Source of the DNA: Myxococcales bacterium
GTDB lineage: Bacteria; Myxococcota_A; SURF-8
Direction: 5' to 3'
DNA length: 49,249 nucleotides
Assembly: GCA_003598065.1 (NCBI GenBank)
Contig: QZKR01000047.1
Span: 1-49,249, forward strand
How positions within the stretch are numbered: the stretch's first letter is position 1; every line of letters starts with the position of its first letter. Shown in pieces: positions 35,117-44,396 of this stretch. Position numbers and translations under genes: made by a program. A model generated the notes under the pieces. The model saw only the letters and a program-made list of their open reading frames with translations. It did not search any database and was not told where the DNA came from.

Positions 35117-36712
35117 TCAATAGTCGTCGCTCGTCGAGAGCGGCTGGCCCTCCGTCTCGTGCAGCATCTTGGCGCTGGCGGTCAGGTCGATGTCGGCGCG
35201 TTCTTTCACCGCTTTCATCCACTGCTCGAAAGCGGAAGAGGCAAGCTGCTGCTGGAGGCGTTTGATTTCGGCGTCTTTCTTGCCGACGAACTCGTCCTTC
35301 GTCGGCTTGGTGTGCGACTTGAGGCGGATCGCGTAAAACGTGTCGCCAACCTCGAAAATCCGCTGGGGCATGGGCGCTTCGGGTGTGAGATCCCAGGCGA
35401 GCTTGAAAATTTCGTCGCTCGCGCCGATGCGCGGAATGTAGGAGCCGGAGGTTCGGGAGAAAGGCCCCGTGCTCTCCACCTTCCATTCACCGGCTTTTTC
35501 CCCTTTTTCGTCCGCCGGCAGGCCGGCGTTAAGCTCGGCGACGAGATCCTCGAAGCTCTTGCCGCCTTTCACCCCTTCTATAAACTGCTCGGCTTCCCGT
35601 TTCGCCAGCGCCTTGGCGCGATCGAGCGCGATCAGTTTGCGGGCGATCTCGAGCCGCACGTCATCGACGGTTTTGTTGACGGCCGGCTTCTTTTCCTCGG
35701 CGTAGATCACATGCCAGCCGAACTGCGTCTGGATCGGATCGGACACTTTGCCGACCTCCAGGGCGAACGCCGGATCCTCGAATTCCTTCACCATCCGGCC
35801 GCGGCCGAAGAAACCCAGGTCGCCGCCCTTGCCCTTCGTGGAGTCCTCGCCGTACTGGTCGGCGAGCGCCGCGAATTTCGTCGGGTCGGCCTTCGCCTCG
35901 TCGGCGATTTTCTGCGCCTTCTCCTTCGCTTCGCGCTGCTCTTTCTTCGTGGCCTCCTTATCGACCTTGATGAGGATGTGGCGGGCGCGGAGTTCTTCGT
36001 CCTTCACGTAATCCGATTTGTGGTTCTCGTAGAACTTTTCGATCTTGTCGCGCTGATTGTCGGCGAAAGCCGCCGCTTCCGTCTCCGGGACGTCGGCGCC
36101 CTGGTCCGCTTCGGCGGGGGCGAACTTGACGAACTCCAGCGTCACCCGCTCGTTGTCCAGCAGCCATTCGTCGTAGGCGGTCGTTTCCGACACCACCGGG
36201 CTGGCCTGAATCAGCCCGGCGATGCGTCCGCCGGCCATCTCTTCCTGATGCTTTTCCTCGTAGGCGGAAACGCTCATCTTGAAGTAATAGTTGACCATCC
36301 GGGTGTAGAGGTCCTTGTCGAACTTGCCTTCGACCTGGAAAACCGGGCTCTTGAAGATGTCGCGGCCCACCTCGGCCCGGGAGACCGCCAGCCCGAGCCG
36401 CTCCCCTTCCTGGGAGAGAAGCATCTTGTCGATGAGCTGGTCGAGCGCCTGCTGCTTCAGCCCGAACTGCTCCGCCTTCTCATTGTTGAAATTGGGGTCG
36501 AAGCGCTGTCGGGAGTCGAAGAGCTGCTGATAATAAAAGCTCCACTCCCCGGAGTGAATCGCTTCGCCATTGACGGCGCCCGCCTCGGCCCGCTCGGCGG
36601 TGAAACCGCGTGACCCGGGACCGAACTGGAGCGCGAAAACGATGATGATCGCCGCAAACAAGAGCGAGATCAACAACGAACTCGACCGTTCCCGCATCCA
36701 TTGCATATTCAT
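35117..36712 (-). CDS. Membrane-anchored peptidylprolyl isomerase/foldase, PpiD/SurA type
   Basis: 531 residues, ATG at 36712 with AGGAG about 10 bases ahead. A short cytoplasmic start is followed by one membrane helix (LLISLLFAAIIIVFALQF), then the SurA_N-like chaperone region (VNGEAIHSGEW...QALDQLIDKMLLSQE). The parvulin isomerase domain lies at roughly residues 240-340 (RARHILIKV, FAALADQYGEDSTKGKGGDLGFFGRGRMV, VSDPIQTQFGWHVI). A further chaperone segment completes the protein. PpiD-type proteins help newly exported proteins fold as they leave the translocon. Its place beside the 1671-residue secreted PKD protein, transcribed divergently, fits a need for export folding. Only one parvulin domain is seen, as in typical PpiD. 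Confidence 0.88.
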   Translation of the reverse strand: MNMQWMRERSSSLLISLLFAAIIIVFALQFGPGSRGFTAERAEAGAVNGEAIHSGEWSFYYQQLFDSRQRFDPNFNNEKAEQFGLKQQALDQLIDKMLLSQEGERLGLAVSRAEVGRDIFKSPVFQVEGKFDKDLYTRMVNYYFKMSVSAYEEKHQEEMAGGRIAGLIQASPVVSETTAYDEWLLDNERVTLEFVKFAPAEADQGADVPETEAAAFADNQRDKIEKFYENHKSDYVKDEELRARHILIKVDKEATKKEQREAKEKAQKIADEAKADPTKFAALADQYGEDSTKGKGGDLGFFGRGRMVKEFEDPAFALEVGKVSDPIQTQFGWHVIYAEEKKPAVNKTVDDVRLEIARKLIALDRAKALAKREAEQFIEGVKGGKSFEDLVAELNAGLPADEKGEKAGEWKVESTGPFSRTSGSYIPRIGASDEIFKLAWDLTPEAPMPQRIFEVGDTFYAIRLKSHTKPTKDEFVGKKDAEIKRLQQQLASSAFEQWMKAVKERADIDLTASAKMLHETEGQPLSTSDDY

Positions 36713-36827
36713 CGCGCAAATTCTCCTTTAGCCGTATATCGATGAATCGTTTATGGCCGCCAGGGAGAGGTACACTACTATAAGGATCGAAAAATGCAAA
36801 CAGTTTTTTCATGGACGGTTCTCTTGC

Positions 36828-36856
36828 TTGAGGTCGGTTGTATAAGGTGTTATAGT
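36828..36856 (+). promoter_or_regulatory. Sigma-70 promoter for the PKD-repeat protein gene
   Basis: TTGAGG (36828-36833), exactly 17 bp, TATAGT (36851-36856), about 95 bp ahead of the ATG at 36951. A minus-strand TATAGT near 36771-36776 may serve the divergent PpiD-like gene, but its -35 box is poor. Confidence 0.65.
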
Positions 36857-36950
36857 CGGTAGATGAGGCGGTATGCGCCTCGCATCGAAACCGACTCGCA
36901 CAACATGGAACCGTCCGACGACCGCGATTTTCGGCTGTAAGGAGTTTCAC

Positions 36951-39900
36951 ATGCGCCGCACCGTTCGTGTCGCCCCCCGTTTGCTGGCCCTGGTCGCAAT
37001 TATCTGGGGCATTGCGCCCGTTTCCGCCTGGTCCATTTCCGCGACCATCGACTGTGTCGGCGGTCCCTGCGCCGGCGTCGAAAACGATACCATCACCTTC
37101 GCGGCCACCGTCCAGAACGCCTCGGGCCCCGTGTCCTACCAATGGGCGTTCGGCGACGGCAGCGTATCCCCTGCCCCGAGTCCGTCGCACACCTACACCC
37201 GGCCCCACAGCCAGGCCTCCGGCGGTTGGACGGTCACCTTGATCGTCACCGATAACCTCGGACCGAGCCAGCCGGCGACGAAAATCGTGCCGATCGACAA
37301 CGTCGCGCCGACGGCCGTCGCCAAGGGCATGGGCCTGGACGGTTTCTGGACGACGACCGAATTCGATGTGTTCGTCAACAATGCCGCGCAGTTCGACGCC
37401 AGTGAATCCTCCGACGCCTTTGGCGCCATCACGCTCGCCTGGGACTGGGACTGGGACGGCAACCCGGCCAATTTCGAGACCAACAACACCAATTCCCCGA
37501 CAGCCCATTCATGGTCAACTCCCGAGACGATCACCGTCGGTTTGCGCGTCAACGATGGCGACGGCTGGAACAACAGCAACGTTTACGCCCAACTGACGGT
37601 TCACGTTCTCCCCTTAGGTCCGGTGGCGCGGGTGATTCCGCCAAGCCTGCCCTTCAACGAGGGCGAGCCGGCCACTTTCAAGGACGACTCCATCCCCTCC
37701 ACCTCGCCGATCGTCAAATGGGAATGGGATTTCGAATACGAGGGCGTTTTCGCGCCGGACATCATCAACACCACCGACGACGATGTCATCCACACTTATG
37801 AAAGCATCGGGCCCACGCCGACCACGCCCTACCTGCTGGCGCTCCAGGTCACCGATCAGATCGACCGCAAACACATGGTGACGATCCAGGTGCGGCCCCA
37901 GAACATCCTGCCCGAGGCCGACCTGAAGGTGCGCGACCTCGGCGGCAATCTGCTTTCGCCCGTCCCCGACGCGGAAGGCGGCTACTACCAGACCCAGGAG
38001 GGCGTGAAGCTGCGTTTCGACTCCACCGATTCGGCGGCCGTTCCCGGTTGGATCCAGGGCCGTCAGTACGATTGGAGCTACAACGGCATCACAGCCGACT
38101 GGTCGATCGCCGATCAGGACGAAACCGTCGTCGATCACGCCTGGAACGAGGACAGCGAGAACGGGAACTTCGGCGAGTTTTACGTGGTCCTCCACCGCGT
38201 GACGGACGACGATTCCATCCAGGGCGCGCCGAGCGAGGATTTTGTCGAGCTGCGCGTGCAGGTGCTGGACATCCCGCCGCAGGCCGAAATTTACGGCGAC
38301 GACGCCTTGGAGGAGGGTGAGAATGGATACTTCGGCGTGCGGATCATCGGGGGCAGCACCGATCCGATCAAGCAAACCAACGGCACGGAGTGGTGCTTCG
38401 ATTTCAACACGGCGGCCGAAACGTGCAAAATTTCGTGGCTGACCGGCACGTTCACGTCCAATCTGGTCTATTCCTACCCGACGATCGGGTACTATGCGAT
38501 CAAGGTGAATGTCACCGACGACGACGGGGACACGGCTTCCGACACCTTCGTCGTTCAGGTGAACGACAAACCGCCGACGGTCGTCCTCGAAAAGAAAACG
38601 GCCGGCCCCGTCCTCGAAGGCGCTCCGACCGTTTTCACGATTCGCAACACGCGCATCGGCCCGCAAGACCGCTACAAAGCTTTTTACTGGGACGACAATT
38701 ACAGCGGCGCGTTCACTCCCAATCCCAGCTTCGACGAGGAAACGCCGGCCTGCATCGTGACCGTCGAGGGTCAGCGCTGCGACAACGCCACATGGGTGGC
38801 CTGCACTTCGGCCGCCGACTGCCCGACAGGCCTGGGGGAAATCGAGCTGATGTTCGGCAACGGCCCCAACCAGCGGACGCTGGCCGTCTGCGTCGAGGAC
38901 GACGACGCCGTCGGGCGCTGCCTGGACAACCCGGGTTCGGGAGAAAACGATTTCTTCAAGACGTTGGTCGTCGATGTGCAGAACGTCGCGCCCGAGTTCA
39001 ACCTGGCGGTGGGTCCGAACCGGGAAATCGACGAAGGGCAGTACTACTCGTTCATTCCGCAGGCCGTCGATCCGGGAGCGCTGGACCGGCTCTCCTTCAA
39101 ATGCAACCGGGACATCGATCCTTCCCTTCCGGCGCTTCCCTTGGGGATGACCTGCAACGCCGATACGGGCCACATCGAATGGTTCCCGCAGCCCGAGCAC
39201 CTGTACTGCATCGACGAGCAGGAATACCCCGTTGTCATGGTTGTCGAAGACAACGACGGGGGACGCTGCCATCAGCTTTGCCCGACCTGCGACACCTACT
39301 GCCTGGAATGGAACATCCGCGTCACCAACGTCAACGATCCCCCGGAAATCAACGGCTTCAACGGGGGCCCGACGGCGGAGGTGGGAGCGGCTTACTCCGG
39401 CATTCTCAATGTCTACGACGCCGATCAGATCTGCGGGGAGAACCTCACGTTCTACCTTTGCGGGGGCAAGTCGGGAATGGGGATCGGGCCGGACGGGACC
39501 TTCCGTTGGACCCCCACCGCCGACCAGCTCGGCCAGCACAGCGTGCGGCTCTGCGTCCATGACGACGACATGGACCGGCGTTGCGATGAAACGGCCATAT
39601 GCTGGACGCAGACGATCCAGGTGGTCAACCCGAACCTCGTACCCCGGTGCGATGCGGGCGAGGATCAGGTGACGCCGCCCAGCAAGGTTTGCCAGGTCGG
39701 CGATATTCTATCAAACCCCGGGGATCAGGCGCTGCAATACGACTGGAGCATCAGCGGTCCGGCGGAAGTGTGCCTGTTCGACCCCAGCGAGTATCCGGCC
39801 GACCCCAGCGTGTGTTTCGCCACCACGGTGGACGGCATATACACGCTGACGTTGGAGGTCACGGACCCCGCCACCGATTTGAGTTCGATCTGTTCGGCGA

Positions 39901-41966
39901 CCGTCACGATCACGGACGTCGAACCGACGGCGGTGGTCAACGGTCCGCGCCATTACGAGCCGGGCTCCCAGATGGAGCTGGACGGGCGCCGCTCTGGCGA
40001 TCTGAACCGCGGCGACGGCTATACGTTCGAATGGAGCGATCCGTACGGCGTCCTAGAAGATAACCGCACCTTCGATCTGGTGCAATTTAATGACCTTTAC
40101 GATATCGGCGCCTATTCTTTCGATTTTGTCCTTCACGGCGCGGGAGGCATCGATTCCGAACCGGCAAACGTCACTTTCGAGCTTCTCGATCTGGACAACA
40201 ACCTGGCGCTGCCCTACGCCCACCTCCTGCCCGTTCCGCCGGCCCAGATCGCCGACGAAGTCATTCTCGACGCCTCCTCCTCTTCGGCTCGCATCGAAAG
40301 CGTCGCGCTGGCCTACCAGTGGGCCTATCTAGACGGACCCGTCCCCGAGGCCGAACTCGACTGGGGCACCTTCCCCGGCGAGGAACACCGCCTGCGCGTC
40401 TACCCCAACGCCAAGGGGAATTATCTTTTCGGCCTCACCGTGAACACGGGGGAAACGTTCAGCCGCCAGGCGACGATGCCGGTGATCGTCGGCGACCCGA
40501 ACAATACGCCGCCGCGCGCCGACGCCGGCCAGGATATCGAAACGGCGCTTTTAAGCGTCCCCGACTGCCAGCCGCCGGCGGAATTCATCCAGGTGTCGCT
40601 CGACGGCTCCCGCAGCCGCGACCCGGAGCAGCTCCCGCTCACGTACGAATGGCGGCAGATCGACGGCATAACCCTGCCCTTAAACCTGTCGAATCCCGCC
40701 AAGCCGTCGTTTTACGCCTTCGACCCCGGTCTCTACAGTTTCGAGCTGGTCGTTTCCGACGGCGTGCTGCGTTCCGCGCCGGACATCGCGCACGTCACCG
40801 TTTCCGACGTAGGAAACACGGCGCCGTACGCCGTTCTGCCGTTGGACGTCTTCGATCCGGTGACGCGGACGATCACCGTCTCGCCCGGTTTTCCGGTGCT
40901 CATGGACGCGCGGGGATCGGCCGATCCGGACCACGATCTGCCGCTCGACCAGCTCGATCCGGATCTCCGCTTCGAGTGGACGCAGCTGGCCGGCCCGCCG
41001 GTCGTGCTTTCCTCCTGGAAGGACCCGCTCGTCACCTTCGATTCCGATGTGATCGGCATCACCTACACGTTCCGGCTGACGATCTGGGACGAGCACCGCA
41101 CGCCCTCCCTGCCGCTCGACATCAACGTGGAAGTGCTCTCCGAATACAACCAGGCGCCGATATGCCTGGCGGAGAAGACCGAAATCACCACGGTCGTCGG
41201 CACATGGGAGACGCTTGACGGCTCGGGGTCCTACGATCCGGACGAGGCCGACACGATCGCCTGCGCCTGGACGCAGATTCTCGAAGACGGCGAGACGCCG
41301 ATGACGATCATCGACGCCGACAAGCCGGTGGCGCAGGCGCAGTCGCTGGAGGAAGGCGTTTTCACCTTCCAACTCCTCTGCTCCGACGGCAAGGAGGCGT
41401 GCAAACCGCCGGAGACGGTGGTGCTCACCGTGATTTCCAATTCCACGCCGGTGGCCGACGCCGGCGACGACATCATCGCCTATCTGGGCGACGAGGTGCA
41501 GCTCAACGGCATTGGTTCCTACGATCCCGACGGCCACGAGTTGAGCTACGCATGGATCGTGCTGCCGGAGGGCAATACGATCGGCGTTTCCGAGGAGGAA
41601 CTCTTGCCGTCCAACGAGGACTCGCAGCCGTCTTTCACCGCCTTCGACACGGGCACGGCCACGTTCCAGCTTGTCGTTTCCGACGGTTTCCCCGGCGGCG
41701 ACTCCGAGCCCGACACGGTGCTGGTGCGCATCCTGCAAAGCGATGGGGACGACGATCCCATCGATGGCGACGAGGTTCCCGCCGACGAGGATGGGATCGA
41801 CATCGACGGGGATTCCGAGACCACGGAAGAGGAAGGCGGCGGCGGGTGCAGCGGCTGCGCGGCGACGCCGGTTGGCGGGGGAATGGGCCTGCTTCTGCTC
41901 GGCTTGCTGGCGGCGTGGCGTCGCAGACGCCGATCGAACGGGGACGGCGATTCGGCGGCGTATTGA
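36951..41966 (+). CDS. Giant secreted PKD/Ig-repeat protein with DGD linker and MYXO-CTERM-like tail
   Basis: 1671 residues. The ATG at 36951 has a strong AAGGAG; an upstream in-frame ATG at 36873 lacks one. The signal peptide ends near APVSAWS. Many PKD or related Ig-like domains follow, each with SYxWxFGDG-like or 'LDGSxSxDPD...YxWxQ' cores and 'xxVxVxD' last strands, through to about residue 1590. One segment near 820-880 looks like a cadherin/He_PIG domain (NDPPEINGF...FRWTPTADQLGQHSVRLCVHDDD). Several paired cysteines suggest disulfides. The end has a DGD/acid-rich linker, then GGGGCSGC, a hydrophobic helix and RRRRR, with 9 further residues. It is a likely surface-displayed adhesin or matrix protein. 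It has its own promoter, and tRNA genes follow. Confidence 0.9.
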   Translation: MRRTVRVAPRLLALVAIIWGIAPVSAWSISATIDCVGGPCAGVENDTITFAATVQNASGPVSYQWAFGDGSVSPAPSPSHTYTRPHSQASGGWTVTLIVTDNLGPSQPATKIVPIDNVAPTAVAKGMGLDGFWTTTEFDVFVNNAAQFDASESSDAFGAITLAWDWDWDGNPANFETNNTNSPTAHSWSTPETITVGLRVNDGDGWNNSNVYAQLTVHVLPLGPVARVIPPSLPFNEGEPATFKDDSIPSTSPIVKWEWDFEYEGVFAPDIINTTDDDVIHTYESIGPTPTTPYLLALQVTDQIDRKHMVTIQVRPQNILPEADLKVRDLGGNLLSPVPDAEGGYYQTQEGVKLRFDSTDSAAVPGWIQGRQYDWSYNGITADWSIADQDETVVDHAWNEDSENGNFGEFYVVLHRVTDDDSIQGAPSEDFVELRVQVLDIPPQAEIYGDDALEEGENGYFGVRIIGGSTDPIKQTNGTEWCFDFNTAAETCKISWLTGTFTSNLVYSYPTIGYYAIKVNVTDDDGDTASDTFVVQVNDKPPTVVLEKKTAGPVLEGAPTVFTIRNTRIGPQDRYKAFYWDDNYSGAFTPNPSFDEETPACIVTVEGQRCDNATWVACTSAADCPTGLGEIELMFGNGPNQRTLAVCVEDDDAVGRCLDNPGSGENDFFKTLVVDVQNVAPEFNLAVGPNREIDEGQYYSFIPQAVDPGALDRLSFKCNRDIDPSLPALPLGMTCNADTGHIEWFPQPEHLYCIDEQEYPVVMVVEDNDGGRCHQLCPTCDTYCLEWNIRVTNVNDPPEINGFNGGPTAEVGAAYSGILNVYDADQICGENLTFYLCGGKSGMGIGPDGTFRWTPTADQLGQHSVRLCVHDDDMDRRCDETAICWTQTIQVVNPNLVPRCDAGEDQVTPPSKVCQVGDILSNPGDQALQYDWSISGPAEVCLFDPSEYPADPSVCFATTVDGIYTLTLEVTDPATDLSSICSATVTITDVEPTAVVNGPRHYEPGSQMELDGRRSGDLNRGDGYTFEWSDPYGVLEDNRTFDLVQFNDLYDIGAYSFDFVLHGAGGIDSEPANVTFELLDLDNNLALPYAHLLPVPPAQIADEVILDASSSSARIESVALAYQWAYLDGPVPEAELDWGTFPGEEHRLRVYPNAKGNYLFGLTVNTGETFSRQATMPVIVGDPNNTPPRADAGQDIETALLSVPDCQPPAEFIQVSLDGSRSRDPEQLPLTYEWRQIDGITLPLNLSNPAKPSFYAFDPGLYSFELVVSDGVLRSAPDIAHVTVSDVGNTAPYAVLPLDVFDPVTRTITVSPGFPVLMDARGSADPDHDLPLDQLDPDLRFEWTQLAGPPVVLSSWKDPLVTFDSDVIGITYTFRLTIWDEHRTPSLPLDINVEVLSEYNQAPICLAEKTEITTVVGTWETLDGSGSYDPDEADTIACAWTQILEDGETPMTIIDADKPVAQAQSLEEGVFTFQLLCSDGKEACKPPETVVLTVISNSTPVADAGDDIIAYLGDEVQLNGIGSYDPDGHELSYAWIVLPEGNTIGVSEEELLPSNEDSQPSFTAFDTGTATFQLVVSDGFPGGDSEPDTVLVRILQSDGDDDPIDGDEVPADEDGIDIDGDSETTEEEGGGGCSGCAATPVGGGMGLLLLGLLAAWRRRRRSNGDGDSAAY

Positions 41967-42003
41967 ATTTTCGCCCGAGTTTGCGCGGAACGGGGAAATT
42001 TCC

Positions 42004-42031
42004 TTGACATCCGCAAGCGCCGCGCTAAAGT
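42004..42031 (+). promoter_or_regulatory. Promoter of the tRNA-Val/tRNA-Asp pair
   Basis: Perfect TTGACA (42004-42009), 16-bp spacer, TAAAGT (42026-42031), just upstream of the first tRNA. Confidence 0.6.
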
Positions 42032-42046
42032 GTTGCCGTTCCGCGC

Positions 42047-42122
42047 AGGCGGGTAGCTCAGCGGTTAGAGCACCGGCCTTACAAGCCGGGGGTCCGCGGT
42101 TCAAATCCGCGTCCGCCTACCA
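42047..42122 (+). tRNA. tRNA-Val (anticodon TAC)
   Basis: 76 nt. Acceptor AGGCGGG pairs with TCCGCCT (one G-U). The D arm is GCTC/GAGC, the anticodon stem CCGGC/GCCGG with loop CTTACAA, and the T arm CGCGG-TTCAAAT-CCGCG. CCA is encoded at 42120-42122. Confidence 0.95.
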
Positions 42123-42160
42123 AGCCTGAGCGCAACTTCTCCGGGTCTGATACGGACTAC

Positions 42161-42237
42161 GGGGTGGTAGTTAAGTTGGTTATAACGCCGGCCTGTCAAG
42201 CCGGAGGCCGAGGGTTCAAGTCCCTTCCACCCCGCCA
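42161..42237 (+). tRNA. tRNA-Asp (anticodon GTC)
   Basis: 77 nt. Acceptor GGGGTGG pairs with CCACCCC. The anticodon stem is CCGGC/GCCGG with loop CTGTCAA, and the T arm GAGGG-TTCAAGT-CCCTT. CCA is encoded at the end. It lies 38 bp after tRNA-Val and is presumably co-transcribed. Confidence 0.95.
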
Positions 42238-42247
42238 CGACATCGTG

Positions 42248-42277
42248 CCGCCCCCCTTTCGGGGGGCGGTTATGTTT
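42248..42277 (+). terminator. Rho-independent terminator after the tRNA pair
   Basis: CCGCCCCCC (42248-42256) and GGGGGGCGG (42261-42269) with a TTTC loop, followed by TTATGTTTT. Confidence 0.8.
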
Positions 42278-42582
42278 TATGGGCGAGGGAATGCGTGTTT
42301 ACCTTTTGTCGGACGGCGGCGGCTTCGTCTTTTGCGCCGGCCGAAATGGCTGGAGTAAGGTGTTGACGCATCCGTCCATCCAGCTCGTTTTTTGCTTGCA
42401 TCGATGGCGAAAAGGTGTATGTTCCTGCCGATTGTCGGCGTTGCCGGCTCCGTTCCAACCCTAAGGCTGTCGGTACATTTTCGGATACACGGGGCATCCC
42501 CGCGCAACGTCGCATCCGAGGCGATGCAAGCATGCATATATCCCCAGCGGAGGAGGGGGCAAACCATGAGGAGGAGGAACGC
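42278..42582. other. Intergenic leader of the 42583 lipoprotein gene
   Basis: About 300 bp without a supported gene. A weak promoter candidate is TTGCTT (42392-42397) with TGTATG 18 bp on. Several short overlapping reading frames on both strands here have no ribosome-binding sites or motifs. Confidence 0.35.
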
Positions 42583-44103
42583 ATGAAGAACTGGCGATGG
42601 ACCATGGGGGCGCTGGTGATTCTGGCCATGTTGACGGCCTTGATCGCCTGCACCGAGGAAGAAGAGAGCCGCAACTACATTTCCTGGACTGTCGGGACGC
42701 GCATCACCGGCAAGGGCGAAGAGGTCAAGACCTCCAAGATCTACAAGCAGATTCGCGGCCAGGCGGCCGTGGAGCAGAAAGGCACCATCAATTCCGGCCG
42801 TTTCGCGGGCCAGACGTCGGGCACGCAGACCGTCGTCGAAACCGACAAGGTCTCGTCGGTCGCGGAGATTGTCGGCGAAGTCGAGCGCGACATCTATATT
42901 CCCGGCCAGGAAACGTGCGAGCCTTGCGAGGAGACGCTGGAAGGCGTTCCGATCTTCGTTGTCGAGGCCGTGACGGTGGAGACCGGCAAAGCGGTGCGCA
43001 ACGAGTTGTTCGTCGAGGAGCGCGAGCAGCGCCTCTTTCAGTACACCCAGCAGGCCACCGATTACACGGATCGGGAGACGACTGCGTCTCTGTGGGGTCT
43101 GGCCGGCGAGGACTACATCGTCCGCGTGCCGGGGCTTTCAGCCGTCTATACAGGCCTCTCCAGCGCGGAACTGCTGACCCTGGCCAATCCTTCGGACGGC
43201 GACTTCTGGGTGTCGGCCAACGGACTGACCACGTACCGCGTCATCGATTTCGAAAACATGGACTTCGGCGACAACTCGGGCGACGCGGCGGTGGTCGAGT
43301 TGCGCTCGCCGGGCGCGATCAGCTCCACCGACGTGGCCGGTTTGTGCCTGAAGGAATACACCGACCGGGACACGCAGGTCATTTCGGGCAATTCGCAGCC
43401 GGTGTCCGGCTTCAATTACGACGTCGTCTCCACGATGCTGCACCTCGATCCCGGCTGCGCGGGCAACTTCGTCCATCGCAAGGCAGGCCAGGAATGGTGG
43501 CTGGACAACGTCCTGGTGAAGGAGGAAGCCACCTACTACGAGGTCGAGGTCATCGAGTACGGCTGGGAGTGGATCGAGGTCAACGGCGACACGAAGTTCC
43601 GGCGCACGTCCCAGGTGCTCACGTCCGACGTGCCGCCGGGCGCGGCCGTCTACGCGCTGTTCAGGCAGACGGTGCGTCAGGTGAACTGGCAGGTGGAGAA
43701 CTGGGAGGAGCTTGACAATTACGAGGGTCCGGCGGAACAGTGGCCGGCCAACCCGAACGAATACATCGCCGACGATCCGGCTCCGCAAGGCGGGCAGCGC
43801 CCCGACGGCGGCGGCCCGGCGGACGGCGACACGCCGGTCGATGGCGATACCGACGGCGACGAGCCGACGGACGGCGACGAGCCGACAGATGGCGACGACG
43901 ACGCGCCGACCTGCGAAGGCGAATGCACGCCGGGCGAGGAAATTTCCTTCTGCATCGGCGCCAACGTCTGCCTTTGCGAGAGCGGTTTGTGGCAGCCCTA
44001 CAACTGCGGCACGCTCTGCGCCGGTCAAGGCCAGATGTCGGAGGGCTGCGGGCCGAACGACGTGTACGACTTCGACTACTGCATCTGCGTTACCCCTGAA
44101 TAA
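42583..44103 (+). CDS. DGD-linker surface lipoprotein of unknown function
   Basis: 506 residues. The ATG at 42583 has GAGGAGGAA upstream; a longer in-frame extension from 42415 lacks a signal peptide and is rejected. The signal ends at lipobox LIAC. The main part (about residues 25-400) has no recognised family: many short strands, a CEPCEE cysteine pair, and aromatic-rich segments such as EWIEVNGDTKFRRTSQV. About 30 residues of DGD repeats follow (PTDGDEPTDGDD). The C-terminal 60-residue cysteine cluster (CEGECTPGEE...CLCESGLWQPYNCGTLC...CGPND) probably carries four disulfides. It is probably displayed at the surface, and shares linker type with the genes at 1, 3613, 7351 and 36951. Confidence 0.8.
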   Translation: MKNWRWTMGALVILAMLTALIACTEEEESRNYISWTVGTRITGKGEEVKTSKIYKQIRGQAAVEQKGTINSGRFAGQTSGTQTVVETDKVSSVAEIVGEVERDIYIPGQETCEPCEETLEGVPIFVVEAVTVETGKAVRNELFVEEREQRLFQYTQQATDYTDRETTASLWGLAGEDYIVRVPGLSAVYTGLSSAELLTLANPSDGDFWVSANGLTTYRVIDFENMDFGDNSGDAAVVELRSPGAISSTDVAGLCLKEYTDRDTQVISGNSQPVSGFNYDVVSTMLHLDPGCAGNFVHRKAGQEWWLDNVLVKEEATYYEVEVIEYGWEWIEVNGDTKFRRTSQVLTSDVPPGAAVYALFRQTVRQVNWQVENWEELDNYEGPAEQWPANPNEYIADDPAPQGGQRPDGGGPADGDTPVDGDTDGDEPTDGDEPTDGDDDAPTCEGECTPGEEISFCIGANVCLCESGLWQPYNCGTLCAGQGQMSEGCGPNDVYDFDYCICVTPE

Positions 44104-44137
44104 GCGCGTTGCCGCTTTGCCTTGCGGCCGATCGTGA

Positions 44138-44166
44138 AACGGGGAGGCGGCGCCTCCCCGTTTTTT
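44138..44166 (+). terminator. Rho-independent terminator after the 42583 gene
   Basis: AACGGGGAGGC (44138-44148) and GCCTCCCCGTT (44152-44162), an 11-bp stem with a 3-nt loop, continuing into a T run. Confidence 0.85.
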
Positions 44167-44211
44167 GGGTGACGGCCAGGGGTTTCCGGGAGGCGGAGAT
44201 GAAAAAAGAGC

Positions 44212-44247
44212 TTGACCCGCAGGGGTAATTACCCTATTTATCCCTGC
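44212..44247 (+). promoter_or_regulatory. Promoter with embedded palindromic operator for the VKOR operon
   Basis: TTGACC (44212-44217), 17-bp spacer, TATTTA (44235-44240). The spacer holds the perfect 12-bp palindrome GGGTAATTACCC (44223-44234). An outer inverted repeat GCAGGG/CCCTGC (44219-44224, 44242-44247) brackets the -10 box. A site in this position would act by repression. The leader to the GTG start is about 150 nt. Confidence 0.55.
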
Positions 44248-44396
44248 AACCGCCCGCCCTTTGGAAAATCGCCCGTAAATCCGCCATTTTTTTAGACGGA
44301 CGGCGTCCATGGGGGACGCCTGGACCGGCATCGCCCGGTGAAAGGCGAATTGCGGGCTCTGGCGGATGATCCACGTCATTAAAAGGGGGCTTCGCC

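Noticed and set aside
37614..42104. Minus-strand frames of 648 and 474 codons under the PKD gene
   Set aside because: Antisense shadows; one also crosses the tRNA-Val gene.
42047..42237. tRNA genes as an integration site for a mobile element
   Set aside because: No integrase, flanking direct repeat of a tRNA 3' end, or composition shift was seen nearby.
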